DNA of 64,000 nucleotides, taken from Bacteroidota bacterium. Its GTDB lineage: Bacteria > Bacteroidota > Bacteroidia > UKL13-3. The stretch's first letter is position 1. Every line of letters starts with the position of its first letter. Location of the stretch: contig JAIYAT010000007.1 of NCBI GenBank assembly GCA_027488905.1, positions 1 through 64,000 of the forward strand, given 5' to 3'. The position numbers were made by a program, and so were the translations under genes. Positions 49,723 to 59,013 of this stretch are shown one piece after another. The notes under the pieces are model-generated. The model was given only the letters and a program-made list of their open reading frames with translations. It was not told where the DNA came from and did no database searches.

Positions 49723-51036
49723 ATGAAAACTAAAACCCTTAAAAAAGATAAGGTAAACATTATAACCCTAGGATGTTCAAAAAATATTGTTGACAGCGAA
49801 GAGTTATATTCTCAGCTTAAAGCCAATGATTTTGACGTAGAACATGAGTCGGAGGAGGATGATGCGAACATTGTAATCATCAATACTTGTGGATTTATTG
49901 ACAATGCCAAGGAAGAAAGTATTAATACTATTATTCGTTGGGCCGAAGCCAAGCAGGCTGGTGAGATTGAAAAATTATATGTTACTGGCTGTCTTTCTCA
50001 ACGTTATAAACCAGATTTAGAAAAGGAAATTCCTGAGGTTGACCAGTATTTTGGAACAACACATTTGCCACAATTGTTAAAAACCGTTGGGGCTGATTAT
50101 AAGTATGAACTAGTGGGAGAGCGACTTATTACCACGCCAGCACATTATGCATATTTGAAAATTTCGGAAGGTTGTGATAGACCTTGTTCGTTTTGTGCGA
50201 TTCCGATTATGCGCGGCAAACATGTAAGTAAAAGTTTTGAACAAATTGAAACAGAGGTAAAAGGTTTGGTTAAAAACGGCACAAAAGAACTTTTATTAAT
50301 TGCGCAAGACAGTACTTTTTATGGGCTAGATTTATATGGTGAAAGGAAATTAGCCGAATTGCTTAGACGTATATCTGATATTCCAGGTGTTGAGTGGATT
50401 AGATTACATTATGCCTATCCTTCACAATTTCCATTAGATGCTTTAGAGGTAATGGCAGAAAGAGATAATATCTGCAAGTATATTGATATTCCTTTGCAGC
50501 ATGTGAGCGATAACATGCTGAAAACCATGCGTCGTGGGATTACACGCCAGCGAACTGAGGATTTGGTTCAAACCATTAGAGAAAAAGTACCTGGAATTGC
50601 AATAAGAACTACGCTAATTGCGGGACATCCTGGAGAAACACAGCAAGATTTTGAAGATTTGTGCGAATTTGTAAAGAAAAATCGCTTTGAGCGACTTGGA
50701 ATTTTTACTTACAGTCATGAAGAAGGAACCCATGCTGGTACTTTGCAAGATGATGTACCTGCCGAGGTGAAAGAAGAAAGAGCTGCTATTATTATGGAAA
50801 TTCAGCAAGGGATAAGTGCAGAAATTAACAAAGAGAAAGTAGGAAAAACCTTTAAAGTCCTTTTTGATAGGAAAGAAGGAGGATATTATATTGGAAGAAC
50901 CCAGTTTGACAGTCCAGAAGTTGATAATGAAGTATTGGTAAGCGCAAAAGATACTTATATTCGAATTGGAGATTTTGCAGAAGTATTGATTGAGTCGGCA
51001 GAAGATTTTGATTTGTATGGGAAAATCCTAAAATAA
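49723..51036 (+). CDS. rimO: Ribosomal protein S12 methylthiotransferase RimO
   Basis: 437 aa. UPF0004 domain with ITLGCSKNIVDSEEL, NTCGF and TGCLSQRY (three Cys for the auxiliary cluster). Radical-SAM C151-x3-C155-x2-C158 in GCDRPCSFCAIP, and a C-terminal TRAM domain. LGCSKN.VDSE is diagnostic for RimO against MiaB. Methylthiolates Asp of ribosomal protein S12. Contains GGTTCAAACC at 50565-50574. Middle gene of ftsY-rimO-bshC. Confidence 0.95.
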   Translation: MKTKTLKKDKVNIITLGCSKNIVDSEELYSQLKANDFDVEHESEEDDANIVIINTCGFIDNAKEESINTIIRWAEAKQAGEIEKLYVTGCLSQRYKPDLEKEIPEVDQYFGTTHLPQLLKTVGADYKYELVGERLITTPAHYAYLKISEGCDRPCSFCAIPIMRGKHVSKSFEQIETEVKGLVKNGTKELLLIAQDSTFYGLDLYGERKLAELLRRISDIPGVEWIRLHYAYPSQFPLDALEVMAERDNICKYIDIPLQHVSDNMLKTMRRGITRQRTEDLVQTIREKVPGIAIRTTLIAGHPGETQQDFEDLCEFVKKNRFERLGIFTYSHEEGTHAGTLQDDVPAEVKEERAAIIMEIQQGISAEINKEKVGKTFKVLFDRKEGGYYIGRTQFDSPEVDNEVLVSAKDTYIRIGDFAEVLIESAEDFDLYGKILK

Positions 51037-51040
51037 AAGA

Positions 51041-52654
51041 ATGCTTAAGCTTCACGAAACAGTTCAGTTGCCTTATGCTGGGTTAATTCCACCCATTGTT
51101 GCAGATTATCTTAAGAAAGATGATTTTCTAGCATCACAGGTTCAGGGTTGGTTTGAACCAAAAAGTTTTGAAAGCTTAATAAAATCCAGAGATTTTTCGA
51201 ATTCTCAGCGTCAAATATTGGTTCAAACCTTAACAGAGAAATACACAAGTTTAAAATTAATTTCACATAAAAAGGCAAAACAACAAATTGAAAGTTTAGC
51301 AAATGATGGAACCTTTACCATAACTACTGGGCACCAATTGAGTTTATTTGGGGGGACATTTTTTATGGCTTTTAAGATTTTAAAAACCATAAAACTGGCC
51401 CGGGAGTTAAAATTGCAATTCCCAGAAAATAATTTTGTTCCAATACTTTGGCTTGCTTCAGAGGACCATGATTTTGAAGAGATTAAGGCTACTTGGTGGC
51501 AAGAAAAATACCTTACTTGGGATGCGCAAAGCTTTGAAAAACCTACTGGAGAGCTATCTGTTCAAACTTTACAACCTGTTTTGGAAGAATTACTTGGCTC
51601 TTTAGAAGCAATGGGGGGGATTGGTTCAACCCTAAAACAATGGATTAAAAGTGCCTATTATGGAAATCATACTTTAGGGGAGGCCTCCATAAGCTATTAT
51701 CATAGTCTTTTTGCTGAGGAGGGCTTGATAGTTATAGATGCTAACCAAAAAATATTTAAAGAGGCCTTAAAGCCAGTCATAGAGAGGGATTTATTTACAG
51801 AAGATAATTATTTAGGCCAATTGAATAGTGACAGAAAGTTATCTAAAAGATACAAGTTACAAATAAAGGCTCGGAATGGAAACATCTTTTACCTACATGA
51901 AACCCATGGGAGGAGAATGATTAAAAAACAAAAAAAGGGTTTTAAGTTAGCCGAAACAGATGTTCAATTTAGTGCAGAAGAATTGAAGGCCGAAATTGAA
52001 AGTTATCCTGAAAGGTTTAGTCCAAATGTTAATTTGAGACCCATTTACCAAGAGTTGATTTTGCCCAACCTCGCTTATATTGGTGGTCCTGCCGAAATTG
52101 CTTATTGGTTGCAATTAAAGCCAATTTTTGATTTAAATGAGGTTAAGTTTCCTGCCTTGGCGTTAAGGTTTATGGGGGCTGTGATTCCAGACGGAATGGA
52201 TAAAAAATTGGCTAAGTTTAAATTGCCAGTTAGTTCTGCTTTGGGCAATGAAAATTTGGTTACAGAGCGATATCTTGCAAAGATTAACCCTTTTGATTAT
52301 TCTTTGGCAACAGAAACTATACTTGAGCAGTTTCAAGGAATTATAGAAAGTATTAATAAGAAAGACCCAATGTTAGCCAAGGCGTTTTTAGCGATGAAGC
52401 TTGAGACAAAAAGGGCATTTAAATCAAATCGTTCCGATTACAAAAAGGCTACTAGAAAAGGGAAAGAAGAATCGATTTCCCGTTTATTGAAAATAAGAAC
52501 AAGTTTGTACCCAAATGGGATATTACAAGAAAGAATTGAAACCTATTTAAGTTTGCAATTAAAGGTTGGTTTGAACCTAAACAGAGAGTTATTAGAAATT
52601 ATTTCTCCATTTGGGGCTGAATTTTGCATGCTTAAAGCTGAGCGCCAGCATTAA
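51041..52654 (+). CDS. bshC: Bacillithiol biosynthesis cysteine-adding enzyme BshC
   Basis: 537 aa, family length. TTGHQLSLFGGTFFMAFKILKTIKLA, LWLASEDHDFEEIKATWW and LILPNLAYIGGPAEIAYWLQLK are the HIGH-like and domain signatures of BshC. The C-terminal coiled coil is present. Joins Cys to the GlcN-malate intermediate, so this organism should make bacillithiol. Holds three GGTTYRAACC words. Its stop lies 23 bp inside the convergent methyltransferase gene. Confidence 0.95.
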   Translation: MLKLHETVQLPYAGLIPPIVADYLKKDDFLASQVQGWFEPKSFESLIKSRDFSNSQRQILVQTLTEKYTSLKLISHKKAKQQIESLANDGTFTITTGHQLSLFGGTFFMAFKILKTIKLARELKLQFPENNFVPILWLASEDHDFEEIKATWWQEKYLTWDAQSFEKPTGELSVQTLQPVLEELLGSLEAMGGIGSTLKQWIKSAYYGNHTLGEASISYYHSLFAEEGLIVIDANQKIFKEALKPVIERDLFTEDNYLGQLNSDRKLSKRYKLQIKARNGNIFYLHETHGRRMIKKQKKGFKLAETDVQFSAEELKAEIESYPERFSPNVNLRPIYQELILPNLAYIGGPAEIAYWLQLKPIFDLNEVKFPALALRFMGAVIPDGMDKKLAKFKLPVSSALGNENLVTERYLAKINPFDYSLATETILEQFQGIIESINKKDPMLAKAFLAMKLETKRAFKSNRSDYKKATRKGKEESISRLLKIRTSLYPNGILQERIETYLSLQLKVGLNLNRELLEIISPFGAEFCMLKAERQH

Positions 52655-53183
52655 GTTTTAGGTAAGTAAGGTGCCAAAGAACAATGCCACCACAAACAGC
52701 AACATTTAAAGAATGTTTGGTGCCAAATTGAGGAATTTCTATGGTACCATCACAAATATCTATGATGGATTGTTGAACACCATCTACCTCATTTCCTAAA
52801 ACTATTGCAATTGAGGCATTTGAATCAACGTTTAAATTATTTAAGGGAATACTATTGGCGGTTTGTTCTATTGCAAAAACCTTTATGTTTTCTGACTTTA
52901 AGGTTTGAACCAAGTTTAGCGCATCTGGATGGTGTTCCCATGCAATAGTATCTGTTGCTCCAAGAGCGGTTTTCAAAATTTCCTTGTTGGGAGGTAATGG
53001 AGAAAATCCTGTCAAAAAGATTTTTTCAATTCTAAATGCATCTGCACTTCTAAAAATAGAGCCAATGTTGAGACCGCTTCGAACTTGGTCTATAATTATA
53101 AAAATTTTATTTTTTTCGGCCAATTGAAAATCATTCTTACTCAAGCGATTGAGTGACTGCAAGGATTGTTTTGGGTTGCTCAT
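52632..53183 (-). CDS. SpoU/TrmH-family RNA methyltransferase
   Basis: 183 aa, a bare SPOUT domain. Family motif 1 IIDQVRSGLNIGSIFRSADAF, motif 2 AIVLGNEVDGV and motif 3 TIEIPQFGTKHSLNVAVCGGIVLW are present, forming the knotted SAM site. Without an N-terminal substrate-binding domain it resembles TrmL/TrmJ-like enzymes that 2'-O-methylate tRNA. Exact target not readable. Overlaps bshC tail to tail. Confidence 0.9.
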   Translation of the reverse strand: MSNPKQSLQSLNRLSKNDFQLAEKNKIFIIIDQVRSGLNIGSIFRSADAFRIEKIFLTGFSPLPPNKEILKTALGATDTIAWEHHPDALNLVQTLKSENIKVFAIEQTANSIPLNNLNVDSNASIAIVLGNEVDGVQQSIIDICDGTIEIPQFGTKHSLNVAVCGGIVLWHLTYLKLNAGAQL

Positions 53184-53255
53184 TAAAAAATCTAGTTTGA
53201 ATGGATGGTTTCAGTTATTAAATGGTAGGAAAAATAGGTTAACTTTTTATTTACT

Positions 53256-53284
53256 TTGCCAATAATGATTTTAAATTATATTTG
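53256..53284 (+). promoter_or_regulatory. Promoter of the double beta-barrel gene
   Basis: TTG (53256-53258), 18 bp, TATATTTG (53277-53284), a perfect fit to the Bacteroidota consensus. Transcription should start near 53291, about 10 bases before ATG 53301. The TTG used by the longest ORF as a start is therefore the -33 element and not a codon. Confidence 0.7.
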
Positions 53285-53300
53285 CTGCAAATTAAAGATT

Positions 53301-55229
53301 ATGAAGCTATTTCACAATTTCAAGAGACTCAATCAGGTGATTCTTTTAATAATTGCCATCGCCATTGGCAATTCTACTTTTGGACAGGGGTCTCCAAAAC
53401 GTTTATCAGCCAGTATTGCTTTGGGCGTGCCAGTTACTTTTTTCTCTGTAAAGTCTAAATTTGTTGGACTTTATACTGGAGCGGTAAGGTATTCGCTTAA
53501 TAAGAGTTGGTCAATTGAAGCGAAATTGACTTCAAATACCTTTTATAATAGCACTGGTAATCCAGCTAAGACAAGCTTGGATGGAACGATTTCGGATGTG
53601 TTAAGTTATCGCTCTCAAGTTTATGGATTCAACGGAATTGCATATTATAATTTTCAAAAGTTATTTGGATTAGCTAACAAATCAGAAAATCGATGGATGC
53701 CTTACGCAAGTTTTGGAGCTGGTATTAATTATTATAAGCCTACTGTTAGATTTGTAAATGGTACAGGATGGGATTTTAAGAAATTTGGAAAACCTTACAG
53801 AGATTGGCAATTAGGTTTAGGAGCCAGATATTATTTAAATGCAAATTTAGATTTGTATGGTGGAGCAGAATACCACATTGCAGAAACGTATTATTTAGAT
53901 GGTTTAAAAGAGGCAAGTAATCCAAGTTTAGACCAATACTTGAATTTTTATGCAGGTGTCTCTGTTAAAATTGGAGCCAAGCCTTGGAATAATCTTATCG
54001 ATTGGAGTAAGAAAAATATGGAAGAACCAACTGATCCAATTCCTAATTATGCAAAATGGGCCTTAGATGTTACAGCTGGTGTTCCATATTTATTCTCACC
54101 AGTAGGAGGTTATAAATTAACGGGTATGATGGGAGTTGGTTTGAGAAGATCTTTTACAAAAGCAATTGGCTTATCTCTTAATTTCAATACAGGCAAATTT
54201 TCAGGTGGTAATGATAATGCTACAGGAATTGCTTTTGGGTCGCCAGAGTCAACTCTATCTTATGAAACTTCAATGAAACAATTCACTGGTAGAATTCATT
54301 TTAACCTTAGGAATTTAGTAAAAGAGCCTTTTGGAAGAAGAGATTGGAATCACTTTGGAAGTATTGGTATTGGATATATCCTTGCCACTGGAGATGCTAG
54401 TTTTTCTTATGATAAAAAACTCGAAGATGCTAAATTATACTTGACACCTGGTATTCAAAATATTGTTTTGGGTTATGATGCAAGAAGATTCCTTACCAAC
54501 TCATTTGATTTAATTGTTGGTATGGATTTTAGTTACAATCAAACTAAATGGTTAGACCAATCCTATGACAAACCAAATTTAAATAGTCATTTGTATTTTC
54601 ACACAGGTTTAACTTATAAAATTGGTGCTTCAAAAACTAAACAACATATTGATTGGACTCATAGCACTTACAATAATTTTAAAGATAGGAAAAAGGTTAC
54701 ACCAAAGCTTCCTGTTTTAGAGAAGCCAGTTGTAATGGATTCTGTTGTTAAAGCACCTGAACCAGTTGTTGAACCAACACCAGAACCAGTTGTAGCACCT
54801 GAACCTAAACCAGAACCAGTAGTTGAACCTAAGCCAGAGCCAGTGGTTGAGCCAAAACCAGAACCAGTAGTTGAGCCAAAACCTGCACCAGTAGTTGAGC
54901 CAAAACCAGCGCCAGTGGTTGAACCAAAACCAATTATTGTAAATCAACCTGCAAAACAAACTTCAACTGAAGTTACACCTCCATTATATAAATACAATGT
55001 TGTGGTGGCTTGTTACAGTGTCAATAAATTAAACATAGCCAAACTCAATCAGAAGAAATTGGAGAATAGAGGATATAATACCAATATTTTCAGAACTTCT
55101 ATGAAATCTCAATTGTTAAGATTATCAATAATTTCTACTGATGACAAAGAGGAAGCATTAAAGATTGCGCGTAAAGCTCGCAAGGAAATTGACCCTTATA
55201 GTTGGATATATATCTATAATAAACAGTAA
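53301..55229 (+). CDS. Outer-membrane double beta-barrel protein with SPOR domain
   Basis: 642 aa from ATG 53301 (supported by the promoter position). Signal peptide ending STFGQ, then two tandem beta-barrel-type regions (about 35-230 and 255-450), each ending in a QH/NN-IDW motif (PWNNLIDWSKKN, KQHIDWTHSTYNN). A Pro-rich linker of about eight EPKPxPVV repeats (54764-54934) leads to a C-terminal SPOR-like domain (YNVVVACYSVNKLNIAKLNQKKLENRGYNTNIF, ending SWIYIYN). SPOR domains bind denuded peptidoglycan. So it looks like an envelope tether linking outer membrane and cell wall. Downstream gene encodes a similar barrel plus OmpA. Confidence 0.7.
   Translation: MKLFHNFKRLNQVILLIIAIAIGNSTFGQGSPKRLSASIALGVPVTFFSVKSKFVGLYTGAVRYSLNKSWSIEAKLTSNTFYNSTGNPAKTSLDGTISDVLSYRSQVYGFNGIAYYNFQKLFGLANKSENRWMPYASFGAGINYYKPTVRFVNGTGWDFKKFGKPYRDWQLGLGARYYLNANLDLYGGAEYHIAETYYLDGLKEASNPSLDQYLNFYAGVSVKIGAKPWNNLIDWSKKNMEEPTDPIPNYAKWALDVTAGVPYLFSPVGGYKLTGMMGVGLRRSFTKAIGLSLNFNTGKFSGGNDNATGIAFGSPESTLSYETSMKQFTGRIHFNLRNLVKEPFGRRDWNHFGSIGIGYILATGDASFSYDKKLEDAKLYLTPGIQNIVLGYDARRFLTNSFDLIVGMDFSYNQTKWLDQSYDKPNLNSHLYFHTGLTYKIGASKTKQHIDWTHSTYNNFKDRKKVTPKLPVLEKPVVMDSVVKAPEPVVEPTPEPVVAPEPKPEPVVEPKPEPVVEPKPEPVVEPKPAPVVEPKPAPVVEPKPIIVNQPAKQTSTEVTPPLYKYNVVVACYSVNKLNIAKLNQKKLENRGYNTNIFRTSMKSQLLRLSIISTDDKEEALKIARKARKEIDPYSWIYIYNKQ
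54764..54934 (+). repeat. 24-bp coding repeat (EPKPxPVV)
   Basis: Seven to eight units of about 24 bp, each encoding a variant of PVVEPKPE, inside the 53301-55229 gene. Third-position changes differ between units, which argues that the repeat is old. It makes an extended Pro-rich spacer between barrel and SPOR domain. Confidence 0.8.
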
Positions 55230-55313
55230 GTTGTAGATAACTAACATATTTTTTTAACTAAGTTCTCATGCTTTGGGTTAAATTAGCAAAATAATTAGGC
55301 TAAGACCCAACGT

Positions 55314-56846
55314 ATGAGAACTTTTCTTTTAATAACAATTTGTTTAACATCATTTGTTAACCTTGCAATTGCTCAGAATAAACCTTTGAAATCTGGTGAA
55401 CAGAAGAGCATGGAAAAATTGAAGTCGCCAGATATGACGCCGATTTATGGCGGCACTCCTACAGAAGCTTCAGAAAAAGAAAAGGCTAAGGATACCATGA
55501 ATATTATTCCTAAAGCTGATTATAGTAAATTTTCATTTGGTGCAAATTATGGTGCTTCTTTTTATTTAGGCGATGTTCCAGCTGATGCGCTTTATCCTGG
55601 TTTTGGAGGTTATGTTAAATATTCTTTTAGTCATATTCTTGGTTTCAGAGCCCAGTATCTGCATGGTAAATTCTCAGGCAGAGAAACAGAAGATTACAAG
55701 AATGCTTGGTTCACCACTAAAATCAATACTTTAAACTTCCAAATGATTTTTAATATGGGTAGCGTTGATTTTAGAAAGAGCTTTCCTAGGGATAATTTTT
55801 ACTTTGGCGCAGGTGCTAGCTTTCAATTTTATAATGCTAAAAGAGATAATCCACAAGATACAGGCACTCCATTGGTGCCATACTATCTTGAGGCGAATGG
55901 GAGCGCATTTTCTATACCTGTTTCAATTGGTTATAAGAGAAAAGTTACCAAGAATTTTGATATAGGTTTGGAATTCAATTATCAAATAAACACAACAGAT
56001 AACTTTGACTTACTAGATGGTTATGGATCTTCGCCTGATGGAAATGGCTATTTTCTTGCTACAATTGTTTATAATTTAACAAGTACAAATCGTCCAAAGC
56101 ATATTGATTGGTATAATCCTATTGATAAAATTTATCGCGATTTAGAAAACTCAAAGGAAGCTATAGAGGCAATGAAATTAGATGATGATAAAGATGGTAT
56201 TCCTAATAACCTTGACAAAGAATTAGATACTAAGGAAGGTTATAAAGTTGATAGCAAAGGAGTAACATTAGATAGCGATGGAGATGGTATTCCTGATTCA
56301 GAAGATAGTGACCCTTTTGGATTTAGTCAAGCTTTGGGACAGTATTTTCCAGAAGGTAATGCTGGAAAAACAACAGATGGCGGTCTTTTGAAAATCAATG
56401 ACTCTATTCCGATGACAGATTTCGTGACCATTTCTCAAAGTGGTATGGGTTTGCCAACCTTAACATTTCCTCCAAACCATTTTACGGTACATGTTGAACA
56501 ATATAATGTGCTTCAACAAATCGCTAGAATTCTAATGATAGATACATCGGCTTCCTTGGTAATTATTGGTCATGCAGATAATAATAAACCAAATATGACC
56601 CAATTTACTTTAGCAGAGAAAAGAGCTTTGGAAGTAAAGCGTAGATTGTATAAAGTTTACGAAATTCCAGAACAAAGAATGCTAGTGTTCTCAGAAAAGG
56701 ACCCTTATGTACAAAAATTCCAAATGGCTTCTGAGGGGCTTGATAGAAAGGTTGAATTTAGAATTATAAGACCAGTTGTTAAAAGACAACCAAGGGTAGA
56801 TCAAGAAGATTTGAGACCAGCTAAATCCTTAGATTTAAAAGATTAA
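55314..56846 (+). CDS. OmpA-family protein with beta-barrel and TSP3 repeats
   Basis: 510 aa. Signal peptide ending LAIAQ (about 17-21). Barrel region about 60-265 ending RPKHIDWYNPIDKIYRDLENS, the same IDW boundary as the protein upstream. Then thrombospondin-3 Ca2+ repeats DDDKDGIPNNLD and DSDGDGIPDSEDSDPFG, and a C-terminal OmpA-like domain (LVIIGHADNNKPNMTQFTLAEKRALEVKRRL) that binds peptidoglycan. It starts 84 bp after the SPOR gene, so the two outer-membrane/peptidoglycan linkers probably form one unit. Convergent with mtgA by 4 bp. Confidence 0.8.
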   Translation: MRTFLLITICLTSFVNLAIAQNKPLKSGEQKSMEKLKSPDMTPIYGGTPTEASEKEKAKDTMNIIPKADYSKFSFGANYGASFYLGDVPADALYPGFGGYVKYSFSHILGFRAQYLHGKFSGRETEDYKNAWFTTKINTLNFQMIFNMGSVDFRKSFPRDNFYFGAGASFQFYNAKRDNPQDTGTPLVPYYLEANGSAFSIPVSIGYKRKVTKNFDIGLEFNYQINTTDNFDLLDGYGSSPDGNGYFLATIVYNLTSTNRPKHIDWYNPIDKIYRDLENSKEAIEAMKLDDDKDGIPNNLDKELDTKEGYKVDSKGVTLDSDGDGIPDSEDSDPFGFSQALGQYFPEGNAGKTTDGGLLKINDSIPMTDFVTISQSGMGLPTLTFPPNHFTVHVEQYNVLQQIARILMIDTSASLVIIGHADNNKPNMTQFTLAEKRALEVKRRLYKVYEIPEQRMLVFSEKDPYVQKFQMASEGLDRKVEFRIIRPVVKRQPRVDQEDLRPAKSLDLKD

Positions 56847-57607
56847 TTTTTCTTAGGTTTTTTCTTAGCATTTGGATTTTCCTTTTTCCAAGGTAAAGGT
56901 CCAATACGATACATATACCTTGCTATTAAGGTTTGTTTCTTGGCAATATATCTAGAAGGTTTACTTGCAGTCCATCGCCTCGGATTTGGATAGCATGCAA
57001 CAATGGCTGCTGCTTCATTTGCTGTTAGTTTAATTGCAGATTTGTGAAAGTGAAATTGGGCAGCTGCTTCGGCACCATAAACGCCTTTCCCCATTTCTAT
57101 GATGTTAAGGTAAACTTCTAAAATTCGCTTTTTAGTCCATAAGAGTTCTATAGCTACAGTAACATAAATTTCTGCTACCTTTCTGATATAACTTCTCTTT
57201 GGCGTGAAAAAAAGATTTTTTGCAGTTTGCTGTGAAATAGTACTAGCTCCTCTAAGTTGTTTCCCTTTTTCTAAATTTTTACTAATGGATTCATAAATCT
57301 GTTCAAAATCAAATCCATAATGTTTAAAGAATTTTGGATCCTCGGATGTAAGTGTGGCTAAGGCAATATTTTGTCCCAAGTTTTCTATTTTTTCCCAGTC
57401 CTTTTTCAGTCGTATTGGATCCTCTCCAAAGGCTTGATCAAATAACCTAACTATAGGTAGAGGTGTTATAAACACTGGAACTATCCTATATATTATAATA
57501 AAAAATAGACTTACTTGAAAACTCAAAAGGAGCAATCTCAATAACCAATTTTTTAGTTGGTTTAATTTTTTACCTAGTGCTTTAATTGTTTTTCCCATGC
57601 GATTCAT
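56843..57607 (-). CDS. mtgA: Monofunctional peptidoglycan glycosyltransferase
   Basis: 254 aa. N-terminal membrane anchor (about 21-43), then the GT51 domain with catalytic E89 in LTSEDPKFFKHYGFD, and GASTISQQTAKNLFF, RKVAEIYVTVAIELLWTKKRILEVYLNIIEMGKGVYGAEAAAQFHF and ACYPNPRRW. No transpeptidase domain. Polymerises lipid II into glycan strands. Start could be ATG at 57607 or the third-codon ATG at 57598. Confidence 0.95.
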   Translation of the reverse strand: MNRMGKTIKALGKKLNQLKNWLLRLLLLSFQVSLFFIIIYRIVPVFITPLPIVRLFDQAFGEDPIRLKKDWEKIENLGQNIALATLTSEDPKFFKHYGFDFEQIYESISKNLEKGKQLRGASTISQQTAKNLFFTPKRSYIRKVAEIYVTVAIELLWTKKRILEVYLNIIEMGKGVYGAEAAAQFHFHKSAIKLTANEAAAIVACYPNPRRWTASKPSRYIAKKQTLIARYMYRIGPLPWKKENPNAKKKPKKN

Positions 57608-57707
57608 CGCAATTTTAGTAAACTTTGACTACAAACTGTATGTGGTTCATCTTTTAATTCTGAATGATTCAACTTTTTCTTTTTTATTTGAATAATAATC
57701 ATCAATA

Positions 57708-59012
57708 ATGGAAGTTTTTAGGATAAAAATGTTTTTGGGCATTGCCACTTTTGTTTTGTTATCTGATATTTATGTTTGGCAAGCTGTTAAGACACTTACC
57801 AAGAATAAATCTAAGCTATATCAAAAAATAATTTTTTGGTTTTACTGGAGCATCCCGTTTTTGTTTTTAACTATCTTATTTGGAGAAAATATTTGGCATT
57901 ACTTTGAAAATGACAAAGTAGCAAGAACTTGGTTTATGGCTATGTTTTTTGTGATTTATGTTTCAAAATTTGTGACTGCAATCTTTGTATTGTTGGATGA
58001 TATTAAAAGGCTCTTTAAATTAATTTGGCACTGGATTGAGCGAAATTTATTATCCATGAAAAAAGAGGCAGAAGAGGAAGAATTAGAGGAAGCCATAGAG
58101 ACAGAAGTAAAAAAAATTACAAGATCAGAGTTTATAGCCAGAGCCGGACTTGTGGCAGGTGCAGCGCCTTTTATTTTGCTCACCCGAGGAATTTCAAGCG
58201 GTGCTTATAAGTACCAAGTTAGAAGGATAAATTTAGTGTTACCCAATTTACCTGAGGCTTTTGATGGAATAAAGATGCTTCAAATTTCTGATGTGCATTG
58301 CGGTAGTTTTTACGATAGGGATGCTGTTTATCGCGGCATTCGTATGATAAAAGAACAAAAAGCACATATAGTAACTTTCACGGGGGATTTTGTTAATAAC
58401 AGAACCAATGAGGCAAACGAATGGGCAGATATGTTTTCGGAAATCAAGGCTCCCATGGGTGTTTTTTCTATTTTAGGAAATCATGATTATGGAGATTATG
58501 TGAGTGATTGGAATAGTCCAGAAGAGAAACAAAAGAATTTGGAAGATATTTATGCACTGCATAAAAATATGGGCTGGAAGCTCCTAAGAAATGAACATTT
58601 TATTTTAGAAAGGGAAAATAAGCGACTCGCTATTATAGGCGTGGAAAATTGGGGAGACCGCGGTCGCTTTCAAAAGTTTGGTGACATTGATAAAGCAAAA
58701 AAGGGAATGCCTGATGTTCCTGTTAAAATTTTATTGTCTCATGACCCAAGCCATTTTGATACCATCATTCAACCAAAACACAAAGACATTGACTTAACGC
58801 TTTCTGGTCATACGCATGGCTTTCAATTTGGTGTAGAAATGGGCCCTATTCGCTGGAGTCCATCTCAATACATTTATAAGCATTGGGCCGATTTGTACCT
58901 TTTAGAAAAACAAATGCTCTATGTAAATAGAGGATTTGGTTTTTTAGGATATCCAGGACGCGTAGGAATTCTACCTGAAATTACGGTGTTTACTTTAAAT
59001 AGAACTGCTTAA
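57708..59012 (+). CDS. Membrane metallophosphoesterase (YkuE-like)
   Basis: 434 aa. Four hydrophobic segments in the first 105 residues anchor the protein. A charged linker (EEEELEEAIETEVKKITRSEF) leads to a further short hydrophobic segment (about 147-163) and the phosphoesterase domain: DVHCGSFYD, TGDFVNNR, LGNHDYGDY, LSHDPSHFD and SGHTHGFQFG, which is the complete dimetal site. Enzymes of this group include lipid and UDP-diacylglucosamine-type phosphatases; here the substrate is unknown. Confidence 0.85.
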   Translation: MEVFRIKMFLGIATFVLLSDIYVWQAVKTLTKNKSKLYQKIIFWFYWSIPFLFLTILFGENIWHYFENDKVARTWFMAMFFVIYVSKFVTAIFVLLDDIKRLFKLIWHWIERNLLSMKKEAEEEELEEAIETEVKKITRSEFIARAGLVAGAAPFILLTRGISSGAYKYQVRRINLVLPNLPEAFDGIKMLQISDVHCGSFYDRDAVYRGIRMIKEQKAHIVTFTGDFVNNRTNEANEWADMFSEIKAPMGVFSILGNHDYGDYVSDWNSPEEKQKNLEDIYALHKNMGWKLLRNEHFILERENKRLAIIGVENWGDRGRFQKFGDIDKAKKGMPDVPVKILLSHDPSHFDTIIQPKHKDIDLTLSGHTHGFQFGVEMGPIRWSPSQYIYKHWADLYLLEKQMLYVNRGFGFLGYPGRVGILPEITVFTLNRTA

Positions 59013-59013
59013 A

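Noticed and set aside
54717-54959. 80-aa minus-strand ORF rich in Trp and Phe
   Set aside because: It is the antisense of the EPKPxPVV coding repeat, which explains the regular WFWF pattern.
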